Positions 29,501 to 44,500 are shown, counted from the first letter of the stretch. The stretch is DNA of 64,000 bases from Amphiura filiformis (GCF_039555335.1 NC_092628.1:66357292-66421291); one strand, 5' to 3'. Translations and numbers: made by a program. The notes: generated by a model not told the origin, from the sequence alone.

Positions 29501-32500
29501 TCCAAGTGCGGCTAGATTTACGACAGGTTCGGCAGCATCCAGCCTAGATGATGCGATCTGATTGTGATAAGTACCATGGCAGCGAAATTACAGCGCTTTG
29601 AACCCTCCGAGATCTGGGAAAAGGCGTTATTATATAAAAGCCGAAATTTATTTTTATTTATTTTTAAAAGCCTATGAAAAATGAGAAACAAATTTGAAGA
29701 TAAAGAACCACAAGAGGAACATATAAAGGCCACTCCAAACAATCATATGAACAATATTTACTGTCAGCCTTTAGTTTACGTTATAGAAATGCTTATAGGC
29801 CTAATCCAATCTCAACTCCCACTGATACTTGAAAGTGCAAAGTGTCCGAGCGTTTTATCAAAGGTAGGCCTACAGTTACAAAGCTTATGTTGATTGGGTA
29901 AATCTTGTAAAATACAGCGCGCCTGGCTGGATATTTCGCGTTTAGAAATGACTGACATCAATTTCGCATAGCCTAGGCCTACCCCGGTCCTAACCATCCA
30001 TGGATTAAAATAAGTGTAGGCCTATAATATTTCCCATTTGATGTTTGTAGCATATAGGCTTTTTGAAGGCCTATGTATGTTTATAGGCGCTCCTCGTAAT
30101 TTATTTCAAGAACAGCTTGCATGTCATGTTCTTCTGAACCAACTTCTTCATCTGCCGTTCAGCTACTGCCCCAGTGCCAACGGCTCAAATAATATTGGCA
30201 AGTCTCCCGTATAACACATGGTAGGCCTATAGGGGAATAAATTTGCAAAATAAAAGGGCTTAGGCCTACTTTGCATTGTTTGGGGTATGAAAATAAGCAC
30301 TTTTGAAAGTTAACTTATGGAAGAAAAAGCTTTTTTATACCAATTGTCAGGTTTTGGAAAAAATAATCATTTCTTGAATATTTTTTAAGGTAGGTCCTAC
30401 GGAAAAAATACATGGGCCTATAATAATAATACCCATGGGTGGTGCTCGCGCCAGCACATCATCTGCAATTTATGGGTTGCGACAAATCTTGGCGATATTC
30501 CCCTCAACATCGTCACTATATCATAGGCCTATAGGCATAGGCCTACTCATAATTAGTTTTATGGTTTATATGCCATGTAGGGTCTACATAAAGTCATCGG
30601 AATCATGGTCATGTTGACCGGGGGTTGAATTTATGAATAAGTAAAATAGGAAGCTGCATATGCTTGATGATGATAAAAAAAACCCCCAATTGATCGTCCT
30701 CGCCCCGCTTCCTTTCGCATGGCATTGCAATTGAGGGAGTCTGAAATGTTTAATGCTTTTTTCTTTATTATTAGGGAAAACTTCAAAAGTTAATAATATT
30801 GTCAATAGTTTAGATTTGCTTCTGTCCAATAAGCATTTCAATTTAGAGGCTTTGTTTTAATCATCCTCTCAGAGAACCATCAAATAACAAGAGCCTCATC
30901 CTATCATCCTCCTCTACAAATTACACAACTAGTAATAATGTCCGGGAATAATACATAGGCTTAAATGATCCATTTGCATTGTAAAAAATAACTAATAAAT
31001 AAAATAAAAAGGCCCTCCACTTCCTCTTTTTGATAACATGTGGACAATCAAATGGAATTTTGTTTTTACTTGACCTTTAAATAAATATAAGTGGTTGTAT
31101 TACCATGATTATTGCATCTGATATTTAGATCGCGATCGCTGTTGTCAAATTATCCCGGCAAAAATGTCAACGCAACACAAAACGCGTAACCACAATGACG
31201 TCATCAGGAAAGCGCCCAATTTTCTACTTTTGATAAATGACGCGCGATGTAGCGTCGGAAGGGGGTAAATCGAGTACGTTGTTTTCATTGTAATTTTATT
31301 TCTAAAATAGGTAGTTCGTCAATTGTTTTAGATATTGATTCTATATTTTATGGGCTTTATTTTGATACCAAATCATATTTTCTTTCAATGGTCCCTTTAA
31401 AGAGTGAAAATCAATCCTGAAAGAGTGTTCAAGGTATGATTTAAGGGCCATGAGTTTGGAGAGTGAAATTTTCACTTATTTCAGTCAGAGTGTTATCTTC
31501 CTGATCCACTGACTCTCCAAAGTATTGGATCCACATGCTTGGTGAAAATTGTGAGTAAAAGGGTGATGACAAAAATGTTCCTTAAAATTAATGCGCAAAA
31601 TTCTAGAGTCATATGAGTATTAGAAACTGAGCATCAGTATTTTGTACTTTTTGTGTCTTTTATAGGATAAAAGACACACAAAAGTACAAAAAAACTTCAT
31701 ATTATAAAAGTCACAAATTTAAGTACAAAAATACTGATGCACAGTTTATTATCAAAAGCTACTTTATTCACAAGGATTTCATGCAAACTATTTTGTGGTG
31801 GACAAGGTATTTTGTGCACATACACACCCCACACATATTTCTACCAACCCACCCCTATACACACCAAACAGCCCAAGCTAGGAGCAATGTTCCACATCCC
31901 TTTCCACAAGCATTGCATTTCAAATATCTTGAGAGTGACATGGCTAGGAACTTTTTACAGTGTGTTTATTTTTACAATACATTGTAATTGTATGCCAATG
32001 ATGCTATGTTATTATTAGATGGACCTGATCCAAAATTTTGCACAAAATTGCCACAAAAAGTGGAAATTTGTGTGATTTTGCCTCAAAAGTGGGGAGAAGG
32101 CAAGAAAAATATTGGGGGAAAATTCTGCCCTGTAGCCCCGCCACTGCCAAAATTGCAAATACACCAAATTTGCACTTTTATGATACCTATGCTTTTTTGA
32201 AAACAAAATCGCCCGGAAATTAAAGCAGAGTCAGTCAAGAACTTTGCACTTTTTTTTTTTGGAGGGGGAGCATGAGGGGAAACTCCCCAGTCAGAACTCT
32301 TGCCCCCCCATTACCCCCAGTAAAAACCCAAAATTACAAAAATTTCACCATTTATATTTTTGCGGTAATTTTGCGCAAAATTTGTTGATTTTGCCCCCCC
32401 CCCCCATGAAATTTTGGGCACTGTTTGACCCACCAATTGCTTATTGTCAATTTTATATTCCTATATGATCTTTTTTTCAAGTTTTGAAGCAAAATAAAAG

Positions 32501-35500
32501 TTCTGGAGTTTATCACAAGTTATTGTATTCTTATCTTTATTGTGTCTTTTGCAGATCGAATAATTACACATAATCGTTTAAAAATCAATGGAGGGTAAAA
32601 TAAATGCACAACCATATTGTGTAAAAATGTTTTTACCCATTTCTGAGTAAACCTGGTTACACAACAGTGGGTAAAAACTGTACCCTGCATGCATATATTT
32701 GATAAAACTTATACATCAATGGGGTAAAAAAGGGAACTTGGACACTGTTGTGTAAACTTTACACAGAATTATGTAAAATACAGCACAATGGAGGGTAAAA
32801 TAATTGCACAACCATATTGTGTAAAAAAGCTTTTACCCCTTTCTAAGTAAACCCAGTTACACAACAGTGGGTAAAAACTGTACCCGCATGAATTTGATAC
32901 AATTTACACATCAGCGGGGTAAAAAAGGGAACTCGGTCATCATTGTGTAAACTTTACGCAATTAAGTTGGTGTAAAGTAATTGAAACACAGTGTGGTAAA
33001 AAATATACCCCACTGAATTGTAAAAGCTGTACCGCACCATGGTTGTGTAAGGTTTACCCCACTGGCAACTGAGTTCCCTCCGCTTTGTTCCTTTTTACCC
33101 CACATTGAGTTTTTCTGCTGTATGACTTACGAATATACTTCTTTCTTTTCCTTTACAATAATAGAAATAAGCTTTAAACAGAGCCAACAATGGTTAAATG
33201 GTTTTGCTGTGATTTTTGTACCAATTTACAGGTGGTACTATGTTGCAAGGAGTAATGTTAAAAGAGTTCCCAGTAGGCACAAATTGGGGATGGATTCTTG
33301 ATTTTTCTTGAACCGAGAACAAATTTTGTTCTACATTTGTATTTAACCAGTCAGTCTGGACAGAGACACGCTTGGGCTCTGATAGGAACAGGCGCAAAAA
33401 AATTGCTAAATCCCAGCCTAGTAAAAGCACATAAGCATGATATAATGCTCTCAGCTAGTGTCTATCCAATCTATACAAAGCGAAACTTAGGAAGCGCCTT
33501 CCTGGGAAAACTTGCCAGAAATGTCAGTCACACAATTTTTTTATTTTTATGTTTTTCCTCCGATTTGCAGAGTCATTAGACCTAGAGACAAATGCTAGGA
33601 TCATTAGTGATTGATTTTAAAAAAATGCCAAAAAATTATAATTTTGTGTTCATAAAGGGCAACATTTAAAATTTGGACACAAATTGCGATGTTGCCCTTT
33701 CTGCATGTTCTGGACATTTGTTTTTAGCATTTGTTTCCAAGCCCAGATAGGCTCTCCAAATCAGCAAAAAAAAAAGTGATTTTTTTTCCAAATGTCAGAA
33801 AATGTAACTGGACCCAAAAACACTGATTTGCTCCACAAATAATGCAATTGAGTAATTATAATAATTATATTTCCCTTGCACTTGCTGTTAGTCCACTGCT
33901 TAGATTTAGTTTCTAGATTGGAACGCATTAATTCAAAAGTTGTTTGTTTATTGTTGCCACACATGACACTACACTGCTGTACACCAGTGTACACATAATA
34001 CTGTAAACAACTTAATTTTGCAAGCAATTTTGCTAATTTCACTAGCGCCTTCAAACGCTAAATTAAATTGCTGCTAAATAGTTCATTTCTAATGGTTTTA
34101 CATAGCAAGAAGATGCAAATTTGTGACATTAAATTGCCACAAAAACATGACTTCTTGCCAATTCGCCAAATTAAGTTGCTGTGAAATTAAAGTGTTTTAC
34201 AGGACTTCATATTCATATTGCTCACTCCCAGGTGAATCCTGTAAGTTAAAGTTTCCTGGTCTTTGTTAATGGTTAGTCTTGATTCAAGCCTGTATTCACC
34301 CAGAGCCACATACTCTATGTCACTGCCTGCTGCTGAAGTTATCGGTGACAGATATACATGTAATCAAAGGTAGCCGAAGACTCAACCCCGTAAACTGCAT
34401 AGTGCTGCTGCTGAAGTTATCAGAGATAGATTCTCTAGCTATGGCTGTATGTCAAAGATAGATATTAAGGTTTTCATGAACATGTATTCAAAATCCATGG
34501 CTGTAAAGAGAGTCTTGAATGGGCTTCAGTCAACCACTTGGCTTACCACAGCAACCTGTAAATTTGAAAAGAAATAGAATAAGATATTTTTATTCTTTCA
34601 CATTGTCAAACAAGTTTTTTACATGTAAATTGAAAATATCATTTTCACTGGTCACATGCTGCATGTTGACAACACAAAAAACATTTTGTGACTATCAGCC
34701 TCAGTTCTACATGTGTACTGCATGTACAATTTTTGTCATATTTCTGTCACAACATTTGGTTTACTTAGAGTGAAAAAATTATTTCTTTTTAATATACATG
34801 CCCATTTACCCAAGAAAATTTACAACTTATCATTAAAGCAGACTTGCTCGAGAAGTCTAGCCATGAATTTGCTCACCGATATCTTCACATTCGAGGCTAG
34901 AGACCATTGTATTCAAAATCTAGTTGGATTTACTGAAGCATGACACATGGTCAAAATTGGTCATTTTGCTGAGGGGGGCAGAGATGCCAGTCAGAGTTGT
35001 CAACAAATCCTGAAATGGCAAAAAATTTCCTGAAAAATGTACTTTGCCTACACATTGGTACTGGATCATCCAAGTAAAATTTAAAATCCAGGTAAAAAAG
35101 ACTGGCAACACGTCCCCCATCTCCTCTGTCCCCCAAGATTGAGGATTGACACCCATGAATACAGCCGATCACGACGGGCGATCAGTGCCGATCACATCAA
35201 AAATGTTGCTTAAATTGCACTGCAACAAAATTTTAAGACTGTTCAAAATAGGCAAATTTTAATCAAAAGATACAGATGACTCATTAAATTAATTTAACTT
35301 TCATCCGAATGTCAACATGAACACAATAAGAACACATAATGTCAACGCTGTCTGTCCGAAAAACGACAGCAATGTACTCTAGCATCGAATGCGTAACTAT
35401 AGTGTGCAAATTGTAAGCTAGAGCTCTTAAAGCCATATTATAACATTTGCGGAGGAGAACGCCCTCAAAAAATTTAAATTCAGGTTTTTGCATGATTGTA

Positions 35501-38500
35501 ATGTACTTTAGTAAACAAAGATTCTCTGCAAAAATCAAGACTTCAGGTGCTATAGTTTTGTCAAAATCCGAGATTTAGCGTTTTATTATTACGATGGAAA
35601 TATAAGTCGAACGCGTATTCGATGTCAACACAGTACTACGTACACGGCGTGCGTGACACACACACACATGCCAGAGGATCGTACCATATTACAACCGCCG
35701 GAGTCACATGCATTGGCGCTAGTAGTAAATTCCAATTTTCTTTGCTTTACCTCACTTGTTCGGCTCAAAATTAAAAGGGAACATATCTGACAGTAAAAGC
35801 TACCATTTTATGGAAAATAAATACTAATCTATTTTTAAAGAAATGTTATAATATGGCTTTAAGTAATAATAGCTGATATATATTATGATGTACCAAAATG
35901 ATCCCTAGAATGCTAGCTACGCCCTTACAAAATCAATTCTCGAGCTCTGCATATGACTGCACTCATTGCCTGCAGCTAGTGCTATGTGGTGGTAGATTCG
36001 CATTGACATGATTGAGACTTGAGTAACTCTCTTTTTGACTATTGGCTGAAGCGGAATTTGACATGCACTAGGCTATCAACAATTCAAACCTTAAATCAGA
36101 ACTTGATAATCACTCTTTTCAGATATTAATGACGTCGATTCCACACAGAATAAGGAAGTTTCAATTGTTTGAAAGATCGCTTTGACGTATAACTGCCGAA
36201 TTCGACACCCGTGTCATTTCGCAAATTCACAAAGAAAACACTGCATATGAAGCATTGGCACTTCCGTTTATTCTAATTTTCGATGTGTACGTAACTTGAT
36301 AACATAAAATTCATTTTGCGCATATTCGTTTGAAGCTCACATATCTAAAAAGTACTAAAACATACTCACGTTTCTGAAACTGATGTTCATCAGAAACTTT
36401 TGTTTATATTCTTCCTGGCCAATCTGCCTCGCCTTCAGTTTTCCGTTCCGCTAAATTGGAGTTAGCAGGGGGAGTTAGCCGAGCCGGAAACGCCATCAAC
36501 GGCGAAAAGGTGCCAATTATAAGAATCGTCTTATCAATTTAAAAATGAGTCTCGTCTGAAATTACATTATCTCCACTTGTTCTTCGTCTTCATCCATTCG
36601 CATTGCATTTAATCGTATGTTTTCAAAACAAACATAAGGATAAGGATAATTCACTGAGCAGAGTGCATTAGTCAAGATAATCGCACGAGACCGTAGGGTT
36701 ATTGCATTTAGCTCGAGAGCCGTTAGGCTCGAGAGCTAAATGCAATAACTCTGCGGTCAAGTGCGATTATCTTGACGAATGCCCTTCTGCGAAGTAATTA
36801 TCCCTCATACACTTCAAGGGCATCACTTATAATAAAAGAAACACATTAAAATATGATTAATATTAATTTGTTTAGTCTAAAAAATTATTAAAACATGTAT
36901 TAAAAACACTGGTCAATGACCTGTCTCCACTATCTGTTTATTTTCTCGTCAGTTTGATGGCTGCTTATATAACTGTTAATTATAGTGTTACATTGAGCGT
37001 GTTTAGAGTGGATGTATACGGAAAGATTATCCTTATCATTGCAATTGATTTCGCAGTACTTTTAGTCTTATATATACGCTAAATCAGTTCGGGGGCACTG
37101 CTAATTCAAAGACGTCTCTGATATCAAAGACGGGTCAGTGATTTCACATACGGGGGTCTGTGATATCACATACGTCGTGCTTTTTTTACAGTTTGGGGCT
37201 AGATGCAGCATATCGGAAAGAAGGTGACTGTATCGGAATATGCTTTCCTATGTTTAGCAAATATCTGCCTGTGCAAACATCATATCTATCTGTGCAAATT
37301 CTGACAAATGGTCCCAGAAAACACTTAGATTGGCAAAATCGAGCCATATCCAACGTTTTGAAGTAACAAAAATCCCAAGTCATGGGGGAGTGAATATTTT
37401 GGCAAGGCAAAAAAGGAGGGAACAATGAATTTTTGGCCAGTCAACGAAGGGGGAGGGGAGCGATTTTTGGCACGCATTGTGGCGGCAACTTTTCAAAAAT
37501 ATATTCAAAAATGACTTGAAAATGGTAGGCCCCTACGGAAACGTTCAGGCCTAACCTCGTGGCCTGACTCTTGCACACGTGCATGGGATGAATTCGGAGA
37601 AATATGGACACTTGTATTTTATTGATAGGGGTAGGGTTATGTTATGATTAGGTACGTGGCTCAAAATAGATCAACAAATTACGGTAAACCAGGCGCGTGC
37701 CCACTGCCCAGGGAGTGGGGCTTTGTTGGGGCCTGCAGCCCCGGGTCTTAAAAAAAATGAGGGAGACAGAGAGAGAAAGAGAGAAGGGAGAGGGAGGGAG
37801 AGGAAGGGGAGTGATAGAGCAGTGGCATAGCCAGGCCGTTTTTTTTTTTTTTTTGCGGGGTGCTGATTTTGAAAAAGTGTTTCTTTTTTTTCCAGGAGGG
37901 GGCGATTTTGTAAAAAGTGGACCTTCTTCACAAACTTTGGACCTTTTTTTGACTAAAAAACATAAAAAACATATTTTGTTGCTCACTACGGTCGTAAATT
38001 AGGATTTTTTTGAGGACTTTTGCCCCACCGCACGGCCCCACTCTGCGTACGGGCCTGGGCATAGCCAGTGGGGGCAGTATAGTGCCCCCTACAAAAATTG
38101 AAGGGCGGAAAAGGGAGGGAACAGAAAAAGGTCTACTTTTTCGGTCTGATTTCCCAAAAATTGAAAGAAATAACCCGACAACTGAAAACATATATAAAAT
38201 AACTGCCAATAATACCGGAACGAAAATGTTACAAAAATCAGGACAAAATATTAGCAAAACTGGGTTGAAAATTTTGTTTTGCCACAGCCACCCAGGCTCA
38301 TTTCAATATCCGGGGATTTTTAGGCAAACGAAAGGGGGAAAAGTGGAAAGAAAACAAGGAAGAAAACAAGAAGAAACGAGGAAAAGTAGGCCTACGTTCT
38401 GAGTCATTGCGCATCATAATTATGTTCATGCTTGAAATTTGTGACGGGAAGTCGCATCCACTGGAAATCCATTCTAAAATACATATTATGCATTATCATG

Positions 38501-41500
38501 ACATGGTTATTGGCCTATAGGCTATGCTTAATCATGATGGTCGGAAAAATAAGTTAATAATAGGGGCCTAATGCAAAATGATGCACCAATTGGCTTTTAT
38601 TTGAGGATAATATTCCCCTCACAAGTCGGGTCCGTTGAAATCTGTTATGCCCAAAATAATACGAATAATAAGTGTAAACTTTTACACCAAATGACTTTAT
38701 TGTGCCTTTCATAACTTTTTGAAAATAATTCTCCAACTTCTGAGGGAGCACATCCCCTCAGGCACCCTTCTCCGTCAAAAAAGAAAAGGCTAACTTGCAT
38801 TTATCCATATAGGCCTAATTGAGCAGGTTCATACCCATGCAGAAGTCAGGTCCGCAGGAAATTTGTTAGGAATTATAGGCCTATCTTTCATAGATATAAT
38901 GACTATAGGCCTATTATAGCACATCCCCCTCAAGCAAAACAGAAAAGCCTAAACTTAGGCTGAATTGAAGGAATTGTTGAGCACGAGTGTTAAATATAGG
39001 CGGAGACTGGGGTAATTGTGGCCCGGGTAATTGTGGCCCCTTTGTCTTTATCAGGGTGTCTTTATACTAAGCATTGGTCTAGGTGGCTTAACTTTGTATT
39101 GTATGAAAGAGTGGTCTTTATGTTACTGTTTGGTGAAAAAATATTCAAATAGCATTAAAATTTTTATGAGGGGGGTCTAATTAGCGGAGCGACATCGCAA
39201 ATGGCTCTAAAAAAGTGGCAAGTCCACTTTTTATTCATAGTGGTGGTACTTATTGGTTGTATCACTGACTATTTTGTATGTGTTTGACATGAAAGGTAAT
39301 CATAACAGTTCCCATTGATATAACAATTTTATAAAAAAATTGTTTATTTAATGAGCTAAATTTGCATATTATGTAATACCCGGCTTGGGATAAATGTGGC
39401 CCCTGTTCATGTCTTAAGGGGGTACTACACCCATTGCATTTTTTTTGCGGTTTTTTGCATTTTGTGAAGAAATGAGAAAAAGAAAATGGACAAAGTGGTA
39501 TGCAAAATGAAGGGGCAAATCTTCTCGTTATATTGGTGGCATCGGTATGAATGTAGCTTACATGCTTTTGAAGATAGAAGCCAAAAGGAGGTACATCACT
39601 CATGCTTTAAATTCACTTCATTTTGGAAAGCTTGCTATCAACGGATTTCGTTAAAATTTTGGATACGTGTTGCCAACGCATTAGAGAAATAATGTTGATA
39701 TGTAAAATGGGAATAAGTGGTTCCTGATGGCTTCATGAACTTGGTGATTTTCAGAGCTCCACATCTATCAAAAACGAACTGGTTAAAATGCTTCTATTTT
39801 CAATGTTGAGCTATATTTTGTATTTGTAACTAGCGACATTATTTCACTGAAACTTACTTAAGCCATAGGTAACAGGTTACCACAACCATACTACAGCAAG
39901 GTTGAAAAAAATTGCATTTCTCGTCACCTATACCCACCATATTCAATAAGACTCGTAAGCTTAGATTTGCTAATTTTGGTAACTATTTTGTCGTTATTTT
40001 CTAATCCATTTCAACTAGGAACTCCAAAATTGATACAGTGATATAATATTTTAAGTGGATTCATATTTGTTGTGTCTTACCTATCATTGTCGCTATCCAA
40101 GGCAAAAAAAAGCAAATATATTCCATAGAATTCTGCACTCGCCACGGTATCCGAATTTTGACACGCGAATTTTGACATCACCCGTGCGTTATAATTACTT
40201 TTTATATATAACGAGCTGTCTCCGGGCTGGTTATAACCAGTTGCCGTGTTTTATGCATGTATATATTTAGGTATTTTTAAGCTATTCTGGCGTATGGGGC
40301 AATCCCAATATGGAGCCATGGAGTATGAAAAAAAAAATTGGACAAGCCAAGACGGGCCGGGGAAAGGAATTTGGGAAAATTGGGCAGATCGAAGGGGGAA
40401 AAGCGATATTTGGTGCACATTAAATGGGACACGACTGATTTTTGAATAACACGCACTTTTGGAAGTCACGTCACGGGTAGGCCTATGCCTACAGTATTAC
40501 GCAGTAAAAATCATGAAAAATTTCCTGCATGTTATCCGGCACGCTACGTAGGCCCTACGCTCGCATTTAGACATTCCCATCTATACAATTTTAAAGGCCT
40601 ATCCAGTAATCCCAGCAAAGTGTGAAAAATTAACATTAATTATAATGTCTAAAAGTGAAGGATACCCCGGTAAGTCATTTAAATTGTCATTTGGTATTTT
40701 TGAAATATAATATTTGGCACATAGGATCCTATCAGCAGTAGGCCAATTGATGTAGGTGGCCTATCATAGGCTTAGCTAGTAATCAGATTCGTGTAAAATG
40801 TCTGATGATTTTTTTCTCGGGATGAGATTTTGTCTTTAGTAGGCCTACTCGGTGTTTGGCTAATAAACCACTAATACTATAACAACAAACAGGGACAACA
40901 AAGGCGATTATGGCCGGGGAAGGGAAGGGGAATGCAAGAGGTAAGAAATTTCAGTTTGTAGGCCTACACCATTTGGAAATCCCCCATGAGCCCCTTATCA
41001 TGCTTATTGAATATTTTAGTAGTGTTATGACCCCGGGCTAACTTTTATTTTTCCGTGTTATGTACGCCAAAATAATTAAATTGCGGAATTGTAGGCCTAT
41101 ACTCGTGCTTTACACCGATGATTCAGTTTATATTATCGCAACTCGCCATCTGGGGCGGTGAATTGCTTTCCCCATGCCAACAAATCTTTGCCCTCCCCAC
41201 TTTGACATGCCAACCCCTCTATCGACATACCAAAACATTATCCCCCTACACCTACATGGCAGCCGGTATTCAGTTTTAGGCAGCAGGCCGAGAAGGGGCA
41301 AGCCGCAAGTTTTGGCACGTAGGCGAGTATATTATTGCAAAAGCCAAGTATTAATATACCCGGGGTATAATAGGTCTACTATTATTTAATATGTTCACGT
41401 TCTCTACTTACTTTATTAGGGCCCATTTAAAATGTCTAAAATTGCGGAATTGTTAAAATGTCTTAAATTGCGGAATTGAGCAAATTTCTCATACGTCCAG

Positions 41501-44500
41501 TGCCGTAGACCCATACATAAGGGGGCAATGGGGAAGCTACCCCACCCCCTGTGGGAAGTCCGCCCCCCTTGGATGCGGTCGCCCTGAAGAATTTTATTAG
41601 GGTCTTTTTGTACTTTTGAGCCTATTTTGTTTCGTCACAAATTCCCCCTTGAATGAGGGTTTCCCCTTTCACTCCTTTGCCCCCCCTTAAAATTCCTAGC
41701 TACGCCCATGACCCCCCCATGACACCACTCACGGGGAGGGGAAGAAGCACAACATACATTTCTTGATTTTATCAGGGATTTTACCAAGAGAAGGTGCTAG
41801 GCATACATGCTCATGTTTGAATCTGGCAACACGAGAACTTTGAACTTCTGCGGTAGTCTTGTAGCCGTCCGGCCCTGTTCAGTTTTATACACGCATTTGA
41901 ATAGGAATTGTTTTGCGCACTTACTTAATGTTTATGGAGCACATTTTCTTCATTAGTTTGTCAAGTTGATGTCAAATGTTCTATTCTATATTATTTGGCA
42001 ATAGTGTTTTTTTGCCTACAGTATGTCCAAACATGGTCCAATGTTGTAATTTGTTGTTTTTGATCGCAAAGGCCGGATATTTTTATTCCCGATTTAACTG
42101 TGCACCGCCTGAGGGCTTCGCAAGGGTGCAGAATTCGGCGAAAGTTTGACGGTAATTTTGCCTTTTTGACACTAAAACGCATTCGATCCTTAATTTTATT
42201 TCAACAAAATTTTTGATTAGGTAGCATAATGAGGCGGCTACAAACTTTTTACCAAATCTTAAAGAATTATTCTCAAATGTCTGACCTGTGTATTTCCTAT
42301 TGGTAATACAAATTGACGTGTCAGCCCTAGTAGGCAGGTCGTATTTTGGACCGGTAGCGAGTCTAATACGTACTGTGTGTAAATATCGATGAATGTTAGA
42401 AACGGCAGAACCCGGTTGTGAAGAAGACTACGTGGATTGTAAGCGTCCTTACCAACCAGCCAACTTTAAGACAAATGGGTGAAAAAGGACACTCTTTCAC
42501 GATGTTTTTTCATATTTTTTTATTTCACATGATTCGTGCATATATCGCCTAGCTATATATGAAAAAATATTTTTTTAGACCAATCAAACCAATATATGGG
42601 TGTAGTACGCCCTTAAGCAAATTACTTGCATCTGACCCCCTAAAAAGCTATTTTGGTCATTAATCTATTATATGTTAATCAAATTAGCCATTTGGGGTCA
42701 TTATTGAAAAAAAAAAATTTAGTATGTTTTCAAGTCAAAACAAGGAAGTATAATGAACAGTCAGATCCGGCCGCAGTTTCAGCATGCAAAAATTAGCATA
42801 ATAACAAGTATTTTACAAAATGCCTTAAAATGCCTTTTTCTGGTAAATAAACCAGTCCAAATGGCCTAGAATTATCGCAATGACTATAAAACATGTTATT
42901 AATAGTTATCAGGAAGAACTGGATTCACAATACTCTTTAAATTCTTTATTTTGTTCAGGGGCCACAATTACCCCTGCTTGGGGTAATTGTGGCCCCTAAA
43001 ACATGTTAATTATTATGCAAATTGCAATATATTTTCCAATTATATTTATCACATCTTATAGGTACCCATTGCCTCTATCCACTCATGCAGAAATTTTACT
43101 TCTCCAGTTCATACTTAAAGAATTACATGGTAAAAATGCAAAAGGGGCCACAATTACCCCAGTTTCCCCTAAGCCTAAAACTAAAATTCGCGGCTCAGTT
43201 GGAAATCTGTAAAAAATATATGCTCCGAAAATAACCAATAAACAGTTTTGATGTGTCCGGAGAATTGAAAGTCTGCAAAATGTCGTCGAGGGAGCAAAGT
43301 TATTCTGCAGCATATAAGCTCAATTATGAAAAAGAGCAACATTTTTTTAGCATTCTCCGATTTCTCACGTTCACTAGAAAGAGTGTATCCCGAGCCCGCG
43401 ATTTAATTCATAAATTGGATAGTAAAATTAGCAGGAGCTAGCAGGCACTTGAGCTAGCTACAACCCTGATCATGCTGATTAGGCCTACTCGCAAAATTAT
43501 TCCCGTTGCGCCAGTTCACGTTCACAATATCGTTTGCGGCTGGGTTTTGAGACTAGGGAGTATGTGATTTATGAGACGCCTTTGAATTATGATACTGTCA
43601 GGTGACTCGGCACTGAAGAGTCTTTGATATCAGAGACGTCTTTGAATTAGCAGTGCCCCCGAACTGAAATAATAGCTAAGCTGAACTATAAACACGCTCA
43701 TTGCGTACCCCAGAATCTACTCCCCTAAAAAAATTGATCAATTACTGACATGATTGATACCGTAATAATAACAATGATTTTACAAGTGCGATTGGAATTA
43801 CATTGACTCATCTTTATGTCAAATTTCTATAGAATTACGATCCAGGTGTTTAGTTCAAATCATCTTCTAGATGATGCATGAAGTAATACAATTACCTTTT
43901 GAATTATAAAGACACGTAATTTAAATATCAAAGCAGTGTCAATTTGGCAGAATGCACTCCTCACTGGCTCCTCATTCAACTACTTGTGCCCCGAGAGGAA
44001 ACATCTTCAACACAAACCTTTGCATGTATACACTATGGAAGTTACCAATGATTTAGGCCTATCACTGTCTTCGATGTACAAAGTAAATTATAGTACCAAT
44101 TGTTTCCGACATATCTGGACATATATGATATGACTGGATAATATCAGCGAGCATGGTGGTTGAGGAAGGAAATACAACAAGAAGGAAAACAGAAGTAACG
44201 AACAATGTCCCGTGATCAAGATCGCTCGACGAAAAGGTAAGAATCACTTTATTAAAGTTTTTAAAAACATTAGGCCTTGCAATTCATTAAAGCCATGCCG
44301 TGATACCGAAAACGGACGAATTTCATGGAATCGGAGGTAGAAAACGGAAAACAGAGTTTCATAAATAAAATTGAAATAATTGACAAAAGTGAATAAAACA
44401 TTAAGAAAAATATCAAAAAAATGTGTCTGTTGTTGTTTTCAATCAAACAAACGTGTAAAAAGTGCGTATAACTTCTTAAAACGACAAAACATGCTAAAAC

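Larger units (their letters stand above)
25103..36530. mobile_element. Giant 11.4-kb TIR element, no recognisable transposase
   Basis: Left end GACGATTCTTATAATTGG; right end its reverse complement, perfect over the outer ~45 bp. Inverted homology runs ~430 bp without a break and then resumes in patches (about 26150-26230 with 35335-35405; about 26300-26488 with 34838-35215), giving arms of ~1.4 and ~1.7 kb. Borders are TA (left) and TT (right), compatible with a mutated TA duplication. The ends match the 145-bp MITE at 18642. All internal frames are short. It carries nested elements at 28178-31396 (with a SINE) and 35431-35858. Likely a non-autonomous DNA transposon; the superfamily is not recognised. 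Confidence 0.75.
36985..43720. mobile_element. Putative 6.7-kb element bounded by inverted repeats
   Basis: 36993-37140 and 43600-43715 are inverted copies: CAGTTCGGGGGCACTGCTAA and AAAGACGTCTCTGATATC on the left, reverse complements on the right, plus GAGCGTGTTTA further out. Exact ends and target duplication are unclear. It encloses the TA-flanked element at 38999-43169. No ORF of note. Confidence 0.4.

Noticed and set aside
28178-31396. piggyBac assignment
   Set aside because: The TTAA target fits, but the ends begin AGGG rather than the CCC-type piggyBac terminus; Kolobok/T2 fits better, though without a transposase this stays provisional.
25103-36530. Polinton/Maverick
   Set aside because: Long TIRs and size raised the idea, but there is no sign of polymerase, integrase, ATPase or capsid coding in any frame, and the tips differ from the usual ones. 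Treated as a non-autonomous TIR element.
37648-38402. Overlapping ORFs of 86-130 codons on both strands
   Set aside because: Low-complexity Ser/Leu/Pro and Arg/Glu/Gly translations of GA-rich and poly-T tracts.
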